Shown here piece by piece: positions 25,387-36,005 of a stretch of DNA of 64,000 nt. Under the pieces are notes generated by a model. It saw only the letters and a list, made by a program, of their open reading frames with translations. It had not been told where the DNA came from and ran no database searches. Positions within the stretch are counted from its first letter, which is position 1. Every line of letters begins with the position of its first letter. The translations under genes were made by a program, and so were the position numbers. Source of the DNA: Parahaliea aestuarii (lineage in GTDB: Bacteria; Pseudomonadota; Gammaproteobacteria; Pseudomonadales; Halieaceae); NCBI RefSeq assembly GCF_008064635.1, contig NZ_VRYZ01000009.1, positions 145,785 through 209,784 on the forward strand, written 5' to 3'.

Positions 25387-26260
25387 AACCGATCAGCTGC
25401 AGCGCCTGCTGGCCGCTGTCGACAAGCCCTACGCGCTGCTGGACAGGGCGTATTTGCCACTGGATCAGGCGCAGGTCAAACGCACGCGCTGCCTGCAGTG
25501 GATCCCCCTCGAAGCGCAGCGCCGCGGCGGCAAGTACGCCTATGCGGAGTGGGCCCATGTGGTCGGTATTTTCCAGGGCCTGCTGCATGCCCACCTCCCG
25601 GTTGCCGTGGATGCGCCGCGGGTACTGGATGTGGGTTGTGGCTCGGGCCTCATGGCCATCGCCTGCGAGCCCTTTGTGGCGGGAGGCGGGCACTACACCG
25701 GCCTGGATGTCTCTGGCTCGCAGATCGAGTTCTGTCGCAATCACTACCCCCGCCAGGGTTTTGAGTTTGTGCTGCACGAGGCGGGCAATCCGTTCTACTC
25801 GCCGGAGCGGCAAGCCGGCCCGCTGCCCTGGGCGCAGGCAGATGCCAGTGTGGACATGGTCACCGCCGTCTCGGTCTGGACCCACTTCCGGGAGCAGGAT
25901 GCCCGCTTTTACCTGTCGGAGGTAGCCAGGGTACTGCGTCCGGGTGGTCGCGCGCTGATCACAGTCTTCCTGCTCGACGACGCTTACGCGGCGCGGCCGG
26001 ACAGCGCCGGGAGCAGTCGCTTCCACGGCACCCCGACCGAGCGCTGGTGCTTCGACCAGCCCGAGGGCGAATCGGGTGGCTGGTTCTATCCCGCCTGGGC
26101 CGATGTGCCGGAACAGGCGATTGGCGTAACCCGCGCGGCACTCGATGCACTGCTGGCGGAGTCCGGCCTGCGCCAGCTTGCCTTCTATCCCGGCAACTGG
26201 AAGGAGCGCCCGGGCGCCTTTTTCCAGGATGTGCTGGTGCTGGAGAAACATCATGACTAG
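25379..26260 (+). CDS. Class I SAM-dependent methyltransferase inserted in the trp operon
   Basis: From the ATG at 25379 the product has 293 residues. The AdoMet-binding glycine motif [13 protein letters not shown] lies near residue 80, followed by [14 protein letters not shown] (acidic motif II), a [13 protein letters not shown] segment and [16 protein letters not shown] (post-motif). The substrate cannot be read from sequence. It overlaps trpE by eight bases and precedes trpG by 42 bases, so it is probably co-expressed with tryptophan genes; whether it acts in that pathway is unknown. The longer frame upstream lies inside trpE and is rejected. Confidence 0.82.
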   Translation: MTETDQLQRLLAAVDKPYALLDRAYLPLDQAQVKRTRCLQWIPLEAQRRGGKYAYAEWAHVVGIFQGLLHAHLPVAVDAPRVLDVGCGSGLMAIACEPFVAGGGHYTGLDVSGSQIEFCRNHYPRQGFEFVLHEAGNPFYSPERQAGPLPWAQADASVDMVTAVSVWTHFREQDARFYLSEVARVLRPGGRALITVFLLDDAYAARPDSAGSSRFHGTPTERWCFDQPEGESGGWFYPAWADVPEQAIGVTRAALDALLAESGLRQLAFYPGNWKERPGAFFQDVLVLEKHHD

Positions 26261-26302
26261 TGGGCGGGCCTACCAGAGAACAAATGCGCGGGGTGAGCGG
26301 CC

Positions 26303-26893
26303 ATGCTGTTGATGATCGATAACTACGATTCTTTCACCTACAACGTCGTGCAGTACCTGGGCGAACTGGGCGCCGAGGTGAAGGTCGTGCGCAACGACGA
26401 AATCAGTGTGGCGGACATCGCGGACATGCAGCCCGAGCGGATTGTCATTTCCCCCGGTCCCTGTACGCCCAACGAAGCGGGCATTTCCATGGAGGTCATT
26501 CGCGAGTACGCCGGCAAGCTGCCGCTGCTGGGCATTTGCCTGGGTCACCAGAGCATTGGCCAGGTGTTCGGTGGCGAGGTGGTGCGGGCGCGGCAGGTGA
26601 TGCACGGCAAGACCTCGCCCATCCATCACCGCGGTGAAGGGGTGTTTGCCGGCCTCAGCCGGCCCTTCGAGGCCACCCGTTACCACAGCCTGGTGGTGGC
26701 TAGAGACAGTCTGCCCGACTGCCTGGAAATCACCGCCTGGACCGAGACGGAGGATGGCCAGGTGGACGAAATCATGGGCCTGCGCCACAAAACGCTGGCG
26801 GTGGAGGGGGTGCAGTTCCACCCGGAATCCATCCTCACTGCACACGGCCACGATCTGTTGCGCAACTTCCTGGAGCAAGGGGGCACACGATGA
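26303..26893 (+). CDS. trpG: Anthranilate synthase component II (glutamine amidotransferase)
   Basis: The 196-residue class I amidotransferase supplies ammonia to TrpE. It begins [22 protein letters not shown], has [12 protein letters not shown] (oxyanion region), [16 protein letters not shown] with the nucleophile Cys near residue 79, and [11 protein letters not shown] with the catalytic His-Glu pair. It overlaps trpD by four bases (ATGA). The closely related PabA role in folate synthesis may be shared, as in other bacteria with one amidotransferase. Confidence 0.96.
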   Translation: MLLMIDNYDSFTYNVVQYLGELGAEVKVVRNDEISVADIADMQPERIVISPGPCTPNEAGISMEVIREYAGKLPLLGICLGHQSIGQVFGGEVVRARQVMHGKTSPIHHRGEGVFAGLSRPFEATRYHSLVVARDSLPDCLEITAWTETEDGQVDEIMGLRHKTLAVEGVQFHPESILTAHGHDLLRNFLEQGGTR

Positions 26894-27933
26894 AGATTGA
26901 GCAGGCCCTGCCGCGCTGGGTAGAGCGCGAGGATATCAGCGACGAGCAGATGACAGAGGTGATGCAGCAGGTCATGTCCGGCGGCGCCACCGACGCCCAG
27001 ATCGGCGCCATGCTGGTCGCCCTGCGCATGAAGGGCGAGAGCATTGGCGAGATTGCCGCGGCCGCGCGAGTGATGCGCGAGCTGGCTTTACCGGTGGTGG
27101 TATCGAAGGACTATCTGGTGGACCTTGTGGGTACCGGCGGCGATGGCGCCAACCTGTTTAACGTATCGACCGCCGCGACGTTCGTCGCCGCTGCGGGTGG
27201 CGCGCGCATGGCCAAGCACGGCAATCGCTCGGTGTCTTCCACCTCCGGCAGCTCGGATGTACTGGAGGCTCTGGGCGTGCCGCTGGACCTGACCCCGGTG
27301 CAGACCGCGCGCTGCATCGACGAGGTGGGCATGGGCTTTATGTTTGCCCCCAATCACCACAGCGCCATGCGCCACGCCATTGGCCCGCGCAAGGAACTGG
27401 GCATGCGCACCCTGTTCAATATCCTCGGCCCGCTGACCAACCCCGCCGGTGTGCAGCGCCAGGTGCTGGGGGTGTTTACCGCGGAGCTGTGCGAGCCGCT
27501 GGCCCACGTGCTTAAAAACCTGGGCCATGTGCACGCCCTGGTGGTGCACGCCGAGGACGGCCTCGACGAGCTGTCGATCGCCGGGCCGACGCGCGTCGCG
27601 GAACTGCGCGATGGCGAGGTCGGCGTCTACACCGTCAGCCCTGAAGATGTCGGTCTGCAGACAGCGAGTCTCGACGGTCTCACAGTGGGCAGCTCGGCGG
27701 ATTCGGCGGCGATTATCCGCGCCGCTTTTACGGGCGATGGCAGCGAGCCAGCGCAGAAAGCGGCGTCACTGATTGCACTCAACGCCGGGGCGACGCTCTA
27801 TGTGGCGGGGGTGGCCAGCAGCCTGAAAGAGGGCGTGACACTGGCGGAGGACCTGATCGCCAGCGGCCAGGCGGCCGAGAAACTCAAATCCTTCGTGGAT
27901 TTTACCCAGATGATCAAGGCGACTTCCCCATGA
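26890..27933 (+). CDS. trpD: Anthranilate phosphoribosyltransferase
   Basis: The 347-residue enzyme joins anthranilate to PRPP. It has [15 protein letters not shown] (PRPP-binding GTGGD), [35 protein letters not shown] and [11 protein letters not shown], all diagnostic. Length is standard. It overlaps both trpG and trpC by four bases, which indicates tight translational coupling. Confidence 0.97.
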   Translation: MKIEQALPRWVEREDISDEQMTEVMQQVMSGGATDAQIGAMLVALRMKGESIGEIAAAARVMRELALPVVVSKDYLVDLVGTGGDGANLFNVSTAATFVAAAGGARMAKHGNRSVSSTSGSSDVLEALGVPLDLTPVQTARCIDEVGMGFMFAPNHHSAMRHAIGPRKELGMRTLFNILGPLTNPAGVQRQVLGVFTAELCEPLAHVLKNLGHVHALVVHAEDGLDELSIAGPTRVAELRDGEVGVYTVSPEDVGLQTASLDGLTVGSSADSAAIIRAAFTGDGSEPAQKAASLIALNAGATLYVAGVASSLKEGVTLAEDLIASGQAAEKLKSFVDFTQMIKATSP

Positions 27934-28730
27934 GCAACCAGGCCCCCACCATCCTGCGGCGCATTGTCGAACGCAAATGGGAAGAGGTGGCAGAGCGCCG
28001 CCGCACGGACAGCATTACGTCGCTGGAAGCGCGTATCAGTGAGCAGACCCCGCCCCGGGGTTTCTCCAGTGCGCTCAGCCTTCGCGCCGCAGCCGGCGAG
28101 GCGGCGGTGATTGCCGAGGTGAAAAAGGCGTCCCCGAGCAAGGGGGTGATCCGCGCCGACTTCCGCCCGGCGGACATTGCCGCCAGCTACGCTGCCGGTG
28201 GCGCGGCCTGCCTGTCAGTGCTGACGGATATTGATTTCTTCCAGGGGGCTGACGCTTACCTGCAGCAGGCGCGCAGTGCCTGTGATCTGCCCGTAATTCG
28301 CAAGGACTTTACCGTTGACCCCTACCAGGTGGTGGAGGCGCGCGCCATCGGGGCCGACGCCATCCTGTTGATTGTCGCCTGCCTGGAGGACGCGCAAATG
28401 GCGGAACTGGCCCAGACTGCCGCTGAGGTGGGGCTGGACGTGCTGGTGGAAGTTCACGATCGCGCCGAACTGGAGCGGGCTCTGGAGCTGGGGCTGCCGC
28501 TGGTGGGCATCAACAACCGCGACCTGCATACCTTCGAGACGCGGCTGGAAACCACCCTGGATTTGCTGGCGCATATTCCCGCTGATCGTACGGTGGTTAC
28601 CGAGAGTGGCATCCACACACCGGACGATGTGGCGCTGATGCGCGATAACGGTGTGAATGCTTTCCTGGTGGGCGAGGCCTTTATGCGCGCAGAGGCGCCG
28701 GGAGAGAAGCTGCGGGAGCTGTTTTTCTAG
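27930..28730 (+). CDS. trpC: Indole-3-glycerol phosphate synthase
   Basis: The 266-residue TIM-barrel enzyme cyclises CdRP to indoleglycerol phosphate. [16 protein letters not shown] contains the catalytic Lys near residue 55; [40 protein letters not shown] and [12 protein letters not shown] follow. It is the monofunctional form (no TrpF). Last gene of the trpG-D-C run, convergent with crp. Confidence 0.97.
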   Translation: MSNQAPTILRRIVERKWEEVAERRRTDSITSLEARISEQTPPRGFSSALSLRAAAGEAAVIAEVKKASPSKGVIRADFRPADIAASYAAGGAACLSVLTDIDFFQGADAYLQQARSACDLPVIRKDFTVDPYQVVEARAIGADAILLIVACLEDAQMAELAQTAAEVGLDVLVEVHDRAELERALELGLPLVGINNRDLHTFETRLETTLDLLAHIPADRTVVTESGIHTPDDVALMRDNGVNAFLVGEAFMRAEAPGEKLRELFF

Positions 28731-28752
28731 GGGTTTGTTCCGCCCCTGCGCA

Positions 28753-28780
28753 GCCTGCCCTCGCGGAAGTGGGAGCAGGC
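28753..28780. terminator. Possible hairpin between trpC and crp
   Basis: GCCTGC at 28753-28758 pairs with GCAGGC at 28775-28780, with further CC/GG pairing inside. It lies between convergent genes but has no T-tract, so a terminator role is only suggested. Confidence 0.35.
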
Positions 28781-28798
28781 GGCCATCGAAAGTTGCGC

Positions 28799-29443
28799 CT
28801 AGCGCGTACCGTACACCACCATGGTCTTGCCGGATACGGAGACCAGTCCGTCCTCTTCCAGCGTCTTCAGCACCCGCCCGGCCATTTCCCGGGAGCAGCC
28901 CACGATCTTGCCCAGTTCCTGCCGGGTAACCTTGATTTGCATGCCGTCCGGGTGGGTCATGGCATCGGGCTGTTTGCACAGGTCCAGCAGGGTGTGAGCC
29001 ACCCGGCCGGAGACGTCGACAAAGGCGAGATCCTTCAGTTTGCGGGTAGTCTGGCGCAGGCGCACGCTCATCTGGCGGCCGATGGCGAACAGGATATCGG
29101 GGAACTGGCTGCGAATCTGGTGAAAGCGTTCGTAGGAAATTTCCGCCACTTCGCACTGGCCCTTGGCGATGACCATGGCACTGCGGGTTTCCGGTTGATC
29201 CTCGAACAGCCCCATTTCACCGAAGAAATCCCCGGGATTGAGGTAGCTGACCACCATCAGGTGATCCTTGTCGTCCTCGTCCTGTACCTGAATCGAGACC
29301 GAGCCCTCAAGTATCAGGTAGAGGGAGTCGCTCAGGGCGCCCTCTTCCAGAATCACGCTTTTGTTGTTGTAGTCGTGCCGCTGACAGTGGCGCAGGAAGC
29401 TCTCCACATTGGGGATGGCATTGACGATTTGTGGTTTTAGCAC
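28799..29443 (-). CDS. crp: cAMP-activated global regulator CRP/Vfr
   Basis: The 214-residue regulator has an N-terminal cyclic-nucleotide domain (about 15-120; YLNPGDFFGEMGLFEDQPETRSAMVIAK is the phosphate-binding cassette) and a C-terminal winged helix-turn-helix with RQELGKIVGCSREMAGRVLKTLEEDGLV. The start is a GTG at 29443, spaced eight bases from GGGAG. In Pseudomonas vfr sits in the same place, between trpC and an osmC-like gene. The start codon is inside the palindrome AGCACTGTGCT, a possible autoregulatory site (speculative). Confidence 0.94.
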   Translation of the reverse strand: MLKPQIVNAIPNVESFLRHCQRHDYNNKSVILEEGALSDSLYLILEGSVSIQVQDEDDKDHLMVVSYLNPGDFFGEMGLFEDQPETRSAMVIAKGQCEVAEISYERFHQIRSQFPDILFAIGRQMSVRLRQTTRKLKDLAFVDVSGRVAHTLLDLCKQPDAMTHPDGMQIKVTRQELGKIVGCSREMAGRVLKTLEEDGLVSVSGKTMVVYGTR

Positions 29444-29566
29444 AGTGCTGGCTCCCTACCCAACGGCCTTGAAACGGCTGCTATCTTAACGCAGGCTCCG
29501 GAGTAAAAACACTCACGCTGTGCTAAGCTGCGGCGCCCGCCGAGGGCAGTGATTGAGGAATACCCT

Positions 29567-29995
29567 ATGCAGGCAACCGTTAAGTGGATGGATGGCGCCA
29601 TGTTCATTGGCGAATCCGGCAGTGGACACACCGTCGTGATGGACGGACCGGAAGATCTGGGCGGACGCAATATGGGCGTGCGGCCGATGGAAATGCTGCT
29701 GCTGGGTGTGGGTGGATGCTCTATCTACGATGTGATCAGCATGTTGAAAAAGTCCCGCCAGAAGGTGGTGGACTGCCGCGTTGAACTGCAGGCCGAGCGC
29801 GCTGATGCTGTGCCGGCTGTATTTACCCGGATCAACCTGCACTTTGTGGTGACCGGAGAGGGCCTGAAAGAGTCCCAGGTGAAGCGCGCGGTAGAGCTGT
29901 CCGCAGAGAAGTACTGCTCTGCCTCCATCATGCTGGGCGCGGCCGGGGTGGAAATCAGCCACAGCCATGAAATCGTGGAGTTTGCCGCGGCGTGA
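29567..29995 (+). CDS. OsmC/YhfA-family protein
   Basis: From the ATG at 29567, six bases after GAGGAA, the product has 142 residues. It has the OsmC-like fold markers RPMEMLLLGVGGCSIYDV and, in the second half, VELSAEKYCSASIMLGAAG, supplying the two conserved cysteines. OsmC members reduce organic hydroperoxides; the YhfA branch is less characterised. It is divergent from crp, as in many gammaproteobacteria. Confidence 0.88.
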   Translation: MQATVKWMDGAMFIGESGSGHTVVMDGPEDLGGRNMGVRPMEMLLLGVGGCSIYDVISMLKKSRQKVVDCRVELQAERADAVPAVFTRINLHFVVTGEGLKESQVKRAVELSAEKYCSASIMLGAAGVEISHSHEIVEFAAA

Positions 29996-30007
29996 CCGGG
30001 TTTTAGC

Positions 30008-30658
30008 TCAAACCCAGTAGCTGCTCTTCGTCATTACCTTCGATACCAGGCTCATGGCGTCCTTCACCGGACGGGGCAGGTCGGCGCCGCCCGCCTGCAG
30101 GGCGTTGTGGCCGTGGCGCTCTTCATCTTCGAGCATCTGCTGCAGAATAAGCTGTGACTTGCGATCCGGATCGGGTAGCTGTTTCAGGTGGTCTCGCAGG
30201 TGGCGGCAGACCCGCTCCTCGGTGGCGGCGACAAAGCCCAGGCTCCATTTGTCGCCCACTGCACCGGCGGTGGCGCCCAGCACAAAAGACAGTCCGTACC
30301 AGGCCGGGTTGAGCACGCTCGGCCGACTGTCCAGTTCCCGCAGACGCTGGTCGCACCAGGCCAGGTGATCCGCTTCTTCCCGCGCCGCTTCGCGCATTTC
30401 CTCGCGTACGTCCTGCAGCCGGGCAGTTAGCGCCTGCCCCTGGTACAGGGCCTGGGCACAGACTTCGCCGGTGTGATTGACCCGCATCAGGCCCGCCACA
30501 TGAGTGCGCTGGCGCTCACTCAGGGCGGTGTCCGAGTGGCCCTCGGCGGGAGATGGGCGCGCGGACGTGCGCTTGCGCGCGGCGAGGGTCTGGAGTGCGC
30601 TGCCGGCCTCGCCGAGCAGGCGGTCGAGGGGGCTCAGTGTTCGCTTTCTGGTGGCCAA
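30008..30658 (-). CDS. coq7: 3-demethoxyubiquinol 3-hydroxylase (Coq7)
   Basis: The TTG at 30658 is chosen because AGGAGG sits seven bases upstream and the family N-terminus [14 protein letters not shown] starts there; the longer frame to 30829 runs through the purD end and is rejected. The 216-residue di-iron protein has [44 protein letters not shown] and [10 protein letters not shown], giving the repeated E...ExxH iron ligands. It hydroxylates the ubiquinone ring at a late step and associates with the membrane. Confidence 0.93.
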   Translation of the reverse strand: MATRKRTLSPLDRLLGEAGSALQTLAARKRTSARPSPAEGHSDTALSERQRTHVAGLMRVNHTGEVCAQALYQGQALTARLQDVREEMREAAREEADHLAWCDQRLRELDSRPSVLNPAWYGLSFVLGATAGAVGDKWSLGFVAATEERVCRHLRDHLKQLPDPDRKSQLILQQMLEDEERHGHNALQAGGADLPRPVKDAMSLVSKVMTKSSYWV

Positions 30659-30684
30659 GGTGTGACCTCCTGCTGTGGGGCGAC

Positions 30685-31980
30685 TTACCGGTTGGCCTTG
30701 ATGTGGCGGGCGACAGCGCGCCAGCCGATATCGTTGCGCTTGGTCATGCCATCCCAGCCTATTTTCTCCACCGCCTGATAGCAAGTCTGCTGGGCACTGG
30801 CGATGTCGCTGCCGAGGGCGGTAACACACAGTACCCGGCCGCCGCTGGTGACCACGTTGTTGCCCTCCAGGGCAGTGCCCGCGTGAAACACCTTGATGTT
30901 GCCGGGAAAGAAGGTGTCCAGGCCGGAAATGACTTTGCCCTTGGCGTAGCTGCCGGGGTAGCCGGCAGCGGCCAGCACCACACCGATGGCCACGCGCTCA
31001 TCCCACTCCGCCCGGGCCTGATCCAGCTGGCCATCGATAGCCAGTTGGCACAGCTCCACCAGGTCGGATTTCAGGCGCATCAGGATGGGCTGGGTTTCCG
31101 GGTCGCCAAAGCGGCAGTTGTACTCGATCACCTTGGGGGCGCCATCGGCACTGATCATCAGGCCGGCGTAGAGAAAACCGGTGTAGGGGTTGCCCTCGGC
31201 GGCCATGCCGCGCACGGTGGGCAGGATGACTTCGTCGCGAATCCGCTGGAATACTGCCTTGGTCACCACGGGTGCCGGGGAATAGGCGCCCATGCCGCCG
31301 GTGTTCGGGCCGGTGTCGCCGTCGCCGATGCGCTTGTGGTCCTGGCTGGTGGCCATCGGCAGCACGTGCTGGCCGTCGACCATGACAATGAAGCTGGCTT
31401 CCTCGCCTTCGAGGAATTCTTCGATGACAACGCGCGCACCGGCATCGCCAAAGGCGTTGCCGGACAGCATGTCAGTGACCGCGGCCTCCGCCATGGCCAG
31501 GCTGGTGGCCACCACCACGCCCTTGCCGGCCGCCAGGCCATCGGCCTTGATGACGATGGGCGCACCCTTTTCCCGCAGGTAGTCCAGGGCCGGCTGCAAC
31601 TCGGTGAAGGTCGCGTAATCAGCGGTAGGGATGTTGTGGCGGGCGAGGAAGTCCTTGGTGAAGGATTTGGAACCCTCCAGCTGGGCGGCGCCCTTGCCCG
31701 GGCCGAAGCAGCGCAGGCCGCGCTGCTGGAAGTAGTCCACGACCCCTTCTACCAGGGGTGCTTCGGGGCCAACGACGGTGAGGCCGACATCATTGTTCTC
31801 GGCGAAATCCGCCAGTGCCGGGAAGTCGAGAGGGTCGAGGTCGACGTTGCGCACGCCCCACTCCCCGGCGGTGCCGGCGTTGCCCGGCGCGACGAAAACG
31901 GTCTTGACCTGCTTTGACTGAGAGAGCTTCCAGGCTAGCGCGTGCTCGCGTCCGCCGCTACCAATCACCAATACATTCAT
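30685..31980 (-). CDS. purD: Phosphoribosylamine-glycine ligase
   Basis: The 431-residue ATP-grasp enzyme forms GAR in purine synthesis. It begins [19 protein letters not shown], then [29 protein letters not shown] (ATP loop), [14 protein letters not shown] and [20 protein letters not shown], all diagnostic. It follows purH after 45 bases and precedes coq7; the purH-purD order is the conserved one. Confidence 0.97.
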   Translation of the reverse strand: MNVLVIGSGGREHALAWKLSQSKQVKTVFVAPGNAGTAGEWGVRNVDLDPLDFPALADFAENNDVGLTVVGPEAPLVEGVVDYFQQRGLRCFGPGKGAAQLEGSKSFTKDFLARHNIPTADYATFTELQPALDYLREKGAPIVIKADGLAAGKGVVVATSLAMAEAAVTDMLSGNAFGDAGARVVIEEFLEGEEASFIVMVDGQHVLPMATSQDHKRIGDGDTGPNTGGMGAYSPAPVVTKAVFQRIRDEVILPTVRGMAAEGNPYTGFLYAGLMISADGAPKVIEYNCRFGDPETQPILMRLKSDLVELCQLAIDGQLDQARAEWDERVAIGVVLAAAGYPGSYAKGKVISGLDTFFPGNIKVFHAGTALEGNNVVTSGGRVLCVTALGSDIASAQQTCYQAVEKIGWDGMTKRNDIGWRAVARHIKANR

Positions 31981-32025
31981 TCCAGATTCAACCTTATTCC
32001 AATTCGAAGTGCTAATGGCGCGCCA

Positions 32026-33600
32026 TTAGTGGCGGAAATGGCGCATGCCGGTAAACACCATCGCCATGCCGTGTTCATCGGCGGCGGCGATCACCTCGTC
32101 GTCGCGAATGGAGCCGCCGGGCTGGATGACGGCGGCGATGCCGCGTTCGCCGGCGCTGTCGATGCCATCGCGGAAGGGGAAGAAGGCGTCGGACGCCATC
32201 ACCGAGCCCTGCACTGCCAGGCCCGCGTGCTCGGCCTTGATGGCGGCGATACGGGCGGAATTGACACGGCTCATTTGTCCGGCGCCCACGCCCACGGTCT
32301 GGCCCCGGTGGGCGTAGACAATGGCGTTGGACTTGACGAACTTGGCCACCTTCCAGGCGAACAGCAGGTCGTTCATCTGTTCGGGGGTGGGTTTTACTTT
32401 GCTCACCACTTTGAGGTCCGCCTCGGTCACCATGCCGAGGTCGCGGTCCTGCACCAGCAGGCCGCCGTTGACGCGCTTGTAGTCAAAGGCGGACCGGGGC
32501 GCGCCCCATTCACCGCAGGCCAGCAGGCGTACATTCTTCTTGGCGCCGACCACTGCGGCCGCCTCTGCGCTGACGCTGGGGGCGATGATCACTTCCACAA
32601 ACTGGCGTTCGACGATGGCGCTGGCGGTGGTGGCATCCAGCTCGCGGTTGAAGGCGATGATGCCGCCGAAAGCGGATTCGGGGTCGGTGGCGAAGGCCAG
32701 TTCATAGGCCTGCAGCAGGTCCGCCGCGACGGCCACGCCACAGGGATTGGCGTGCTTGACGATGACACAGGCCGGGGCGTCGAAGTTCTTCACGCACTCC
32801 AGGGCGGCGTCGGTGTCGGCCACGTTATTGTAGGACAGTTCCTTGCCCTGCAGCTGCTTCGCGGTGGCGATACCGGCTTCTGCGGGCTTCGCCTCCACGT
32901 AGAAGGCGGCTTTCTGGTGGGGGTTTTCCCCGTAGCGCATCTCCTGCACCCTGTGGAACTGGGTGTTGAAGGTGCGCGGGAAGTCCGCGGAGCCGCCGGG
33001 GACCTTCGTGCCGAAGTAATTGGCGATGGCACCGTCGTAGGCGCTGGTGTGCTCGTAGGCTTTGATCGCCAGGTCGAAGCGGGTGTCGAGTGAAGTGGCG
33101 CCGCCGTTGGCACGCATCTCGTTGAGGATGGCTTCGTAGTCGGAAGCGTTGACCACGATATTCACGAAGCGGTGGTTCTTGGCCGCGGCGCGCACCATGG
33201 TGGGGCCGCCGATATCGATGTTCTCGATGGCGTCTTCCAGCGAGCAGTCCGGTTTGGCGACGGTGGCCTCGAAGGGGTAGAGGTTCACCACCACCATGTC
33301 GATACCGCTGATGCCGTGTTCAGCCATCACTGCGTCATCCTGTCCGCGGCGGGCGAGGATGCCCCCGTGGATCTTCGGGTGCAGGGTTTTCACCCGGCCG
33401 TCCATCATTTCCGGGAAGCCGGTGTAGTCGGCCACTTCGGTGACGGCCAGCCCCTGCTCCTTGAGCAGGCGATAGGTGCCGCCGGTGGAAAGCAGCTCTA
33501 CGCCGAGTTCGCGCAGGGCGCTGGCGAATTCCACGATGCCGGTTTTGTCGGATACGCTGATCAGTGCGCGCTGGACGCTCACGAAGTTGCTGTCGCTCAT
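32026..33600 (-). CDS. purH: Bifunctional AICAR transformylase / IMP cyclohydrolase
   Basis: The 524-residue enzyme catalyses the last two purine steps. The N-terminal IMP cyclohydrolase (MGS-like) domain has [26 protein letters not shown] and [14 protein letters not shown]; the C-terminal formyltransferase domain has [13 protein letters not shown] [24 protein letters not shown] and the C-terminal [11 protein letters not shown] and [10 protein letters not shown]. It follows fis by 15 bases. Confidence 0.97.
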   Translation of the reverse strand: MSDSNFVSVQRALISVSDKTGIVEFASALRELGVELLSTGGTYRLLKEQGLAVTEVADYTGFPEMMDGRVKTLHPKIHGGILARRGQDDAVMAEHGISGIDMVVVNLYPFEATVAKPDCSLEDAIENIDIGGPTMVRAAAKNHRFVNIVVNASDYEAILNEMRANGGATSLDTRFDLAIKAYEHTSAYDGAIANYFGTKVPGGSADFPRTFNTQFHRVQEMRYGENPHQKAAFYVEAKPAEAGIATAKQLQGKELSYNNVADTDAALECVKNFDAPACVIVKHANPCGVAVAADLLQAYELAFATDPESAFGGIIAFNRELDATTASAIVERQFVEVIIAPSVSAEAAAVVGAKKNVRLLACGEWGAPRSAFDYKRVNGGLLVQDRDLGMVTEADLKVVSKVKPTPEQMNDLLFAWKVAKFVKSNAIVYAHRGQTVGVGAGQMSRVNSARIAAIKAEHAGLAVQGSVMASDAFFPFRDGIDSAGERGIAAVIQPGGSIRDDEVIAAADEHGMAMVFTGMRHFRH

Positions 33601-33615
33601 GGACTCTCTAGCCTG

Positions 33616-33933
33616 TCAGTCTTTGTTGGAAAGCAGGTTGTACTGCTTCAGTTTCTTGCGCAGGGTGCCGCGGTTCAGGCCGAGCATGATGGAGGCCCGG
33701 GTCTGGTTGTGGCGGGTGTAGGTCATGATCTCCCGCAGCAGCGGGGCCTCGATCTCAGCCAGTACCAACTGGTAGAAGTCGGTGGTCATCTGGCCGTCGA
33801 GCTGGGCCAGGTAGTCGCGCACCGCCCGGGTGACGGCGTCGGCCAGTTCGCTGCTGTGGTTGTCGCTGTTGGCGGGGTCCAGGCTGACCTGGTCATCACC
33901 GGCCAGGGGGCTCACGTGTTCGGCCCTGTTCAT
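33616..33933 (-). CDS. fis: DNA-binding protein Fis
   Basis: From the ATG at 33933 the product is 105 residues, a typical length. The C-terminal half has [20 protein letters not shown] and [16 protein letters not shown], the Fis helix-turn-helix. Fis bends DNA, stimulates rRNA promoters and shapes the nucleoid. The start overlaps the dusB stop by four bases, the classic dusB-fis operon. Confidence 0.95.
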   Translation of the reverse strand: MNRAEHVSPLAGDDQVSLDPANSDNHSSELADAVTRAVRDYLAQLDGQMTTDFYQLVLAEIEAPLLREIMTYTRHNQTRASIMLGLNRGTLRKKLKQYNLLSNKD

Positions 33934-34931
33934 GCTGCTAGTTCCTTGTGGTCTGTATTGCCACCGGCTGCCTCGAAGAGCGCCTGTAAATGCCGGTGCT
34001 GGGCCTCCGCGGTGCACAGGGCGTTAAAGGCCTTGCGCTGGGAGGCGAGGGTGGGGTGTTGTTGCAGATACCAGCCCACATGCTTGCGGGCGATACGCAC
34101 GCCCATAAACTCGCCGTAAAAGGCGTGCAGTGCGGCCAGGTGTTCGCGGATGATCCGCCACTGGGTCGCGAGATCGGGGTCGCTGATCCGTTCTCCGCGC
34201 TCCAGCCAGGCGGCAATCTGGCCGCACAGCCAGGGCCGGCCCTGGGCGGCGCGGCCGATCATGACCCCGGCGGCGCCGGTGTGTTGCAGTACGGCGGCGG
34301 CCTTGTCGGGACTGTCGATATCGCCGTTGGCCAGCACCGGAATGTCGATGGCCGCCACGATTTCGGCGATGGTGTCGTACTCCGCCTCGCCCTTGAAGGC
34401 GCAGGCGCGGGTGCGGCCGTGAACCGAAAGCAGGGCGATGCCGGCGTCCTCGGCGATGCGGGCGATACTGACACCATTGCGCTGCCCGGGTTGGCTGCCG
34501 GTGCGAATCTTGAGGGTCACCGGAACATCCACCGCGTTCACCACGGCGCCGAGAATATCCGCGACCAGTGACTCGTTGGCCAGCAGGGCAGAGCCCGCCG
34601 CCTTGCGGCAGACCTTCTTGGCCGGGCAGCCCATGTTGATATCGATGATCTGGGCGCCGCGCGCCACATTCATCTGCGCTGCCGCGGCCAGTTCCAGCGG
34701 GTCGGAGCCGGCGATCTGCACCGAGCGCGGTTCCACTTCGTCGTCGTGGCGACTGCGCCACTGGGACTTGCGGGAGTTCTGCACCTGCGGGTTGCTGCTG
34801 AGCATTTCGGACACCACCAGGCCGGCCCCCTGGGCGGCGGCCAGGCGCCGGAAGGGCAGGTCGGTTACGCCGGCCATGGGCGCCAGAGCCACCCGGTTGG
34901 CAAGCCTGTAGGGTCCGATGTGCAGCGTCAC
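33930..34931 (-). CDS. dusB: tRNA-dihydrouridine synthase B
   Basis: The GTG at 34931 gives the family-like N-terminus [28 protein letters not shown] and a usual length (333 residues); the frame can extend to a TTG at 35009 but without homology. FMN and tRNA-binding segments include [29 protein letters not shown] with the active-site Cys, VTLKIRTG and [17 protein letters not shown]. It reduces uridine to dihydrouridine in tRNA. Operon with fis. Confidence 0.93.
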   Translation of the reverse strand: MTLHIGPYRLANRVALAPMAGVTDLPFRRLAAAQGAGLVVSEMLSSNPQVQNSRKSQWRSRHDDEVEPRSVQIAGSDPLELAAAAQMNVARGAQIIDINMGCPAKKVCRKAAGSALLANESLVADILGAVVNAVDVPVTLKIRTGSQPGQRNGVSIARIAEDAGIALLSVHGRTRACAFKGEAEYDTIAEIVAAIDIPVLANGDIDSPDKAAAVLQHTGAAGVMIGRAAQGRPWLCGQIAAWLERGERISDPDLATQWRIIREHLAALHAFYGEFMGVRIARKHVGWYLQQHPTLASQRKAFNALCTAEAQHRHLQALFEAAGGNTDHKELAA

Positions 34932-35090
34932 GATGTGGGCAGAAAATGCGTCGAAAAAGAGGCGGTATTCTACTGGAGAGGCTTGACGGGTAAAAGCGTA
35001 CCCTGGCAAATAATGGCTAAATTTTGAGCTGGAAAAGGCTTGCTTTTACGCTGCGGTGTGAGATGCCCGGGCGGCCGCCGAAGCGGGCAA

Positions 35091-35987
35091 TCACTCGTCT
35101 TCTGCCAGGCGGCCCTGCAGGCAGACCCAGCCGTCTTTTTCGCCGGCAATGTGCAGTTGAATGCGGTCGGCGTAGTGTTCGCAGATGGCGTCGGCCTGGC
35201 TCAGCAGGAGGCCGGACAGCATCAGTGTGGCGCCGGGGCGGGCGAGCGCCAGCAGGGTGTCAGACAGTTCCATCAGCGGCCCGGCGAGGATATTGGCGAT
35301 GACCACCCCGGCCTGCCCCCGCCAGGCGGGGATCGGTTCCGCGCCGGGCAGCGCCGTGACCAGTGCCGCGTCGGGGATATCGTTGCGCCCGGCATTGTCC
35401 CGGGTGGCTACCAGGGCCTGGGGGTCGTTATCGACGCCGAGGGCGCTGGCGGCGCCGAGTTTCAGGGCGGCCACGGCGAGAATGCCGGAGCCGCAACCGT
35501 AGTCCACCACCCGGGCGCCGCTGAGGGGCAGGGCATCCAGGGCGGCCAGGCAGAGGGCGGTGGTGGGGTGGGTGCCGGTACCGAAGGCCAGGCCCGGGTC
35601 CAGTAGCAGGTTGACGGCGTCGGGCTCGGGCGGTTCAAGCCAGCTGGGGCAGACCCACAGGCGGCGGCCGAAGCGCATCGGCTGGTAGTGCTTGATCCAC
35701 TCCCGCTCCCAGTCCTTGTCCTCGAGGATTTCCACGCGCGCGGCGCAGCCGCCCAGCAGTGCCTGCGGAAAGCCGGCCAGCACGGCGTCCATGTCGGTGT
35801 CGGCCGGGTACAGGCCGGTGAGTCGGGTCTGTTGCCACAGCGGGGTCTCGCCCACCGCCGGTTCCAGCACCGGCTGGTCGGCGTTGTCTTCCATGGTCAC
35901 GGCCACGGAACCGCTGGCCAGCATCAGCGCTTCCAGCGCCTCAACCTGATCCGGGTGGGTGTCCAGGCGCAATTGCAGCCAGCTCAT
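35091..35987 (-). CDS. prmA: Ribosomal protein L11 methyltransferase
   Basis: The 298-residue enzyme trimethylates L11. It starts SWLQLRLDTHPDQVEALEAL, has DWEREWIKHYQPMRFGRRLWVCPSW-type segments, GLAFGTGTHPTTALCL, the SAM motif VVDYGCGSGILAVAALKLGA near residue 165 and VIANILAGPLMEL. It lies between accC and dusB in the conserved order; about 160 bases separate it from dusB. Confidence 0.95.
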   Translation of the reverse strand: MSWLQLRLDTHPDQVEALEALMLASGSVAVTMEDNADQPVLEPAVGETPLWQQTRLTGLYPADTDMDAVLAGFPQALLGGCAARVEILEDKDWEREWIKHYQPMRFGRRLWVCPSWLEPPEPDAVNLLLDPGLAFGTGTHPTTALCLAALDALPLSGARVVDYGCGSGILAVAALKLGAASALGVDNDPQALVATRDNAGRNDIPDAALVTALPGAEPIPAWRGQAGVVIANILAGPLMELSDTLLALARPGATLMLSGLLLSQADAICEHYADRIQLHIAGEKDGWVCLQGRLAEDE

Positions 35988-36005
35988 TGTGAGATACCAG
36001 AGGAC

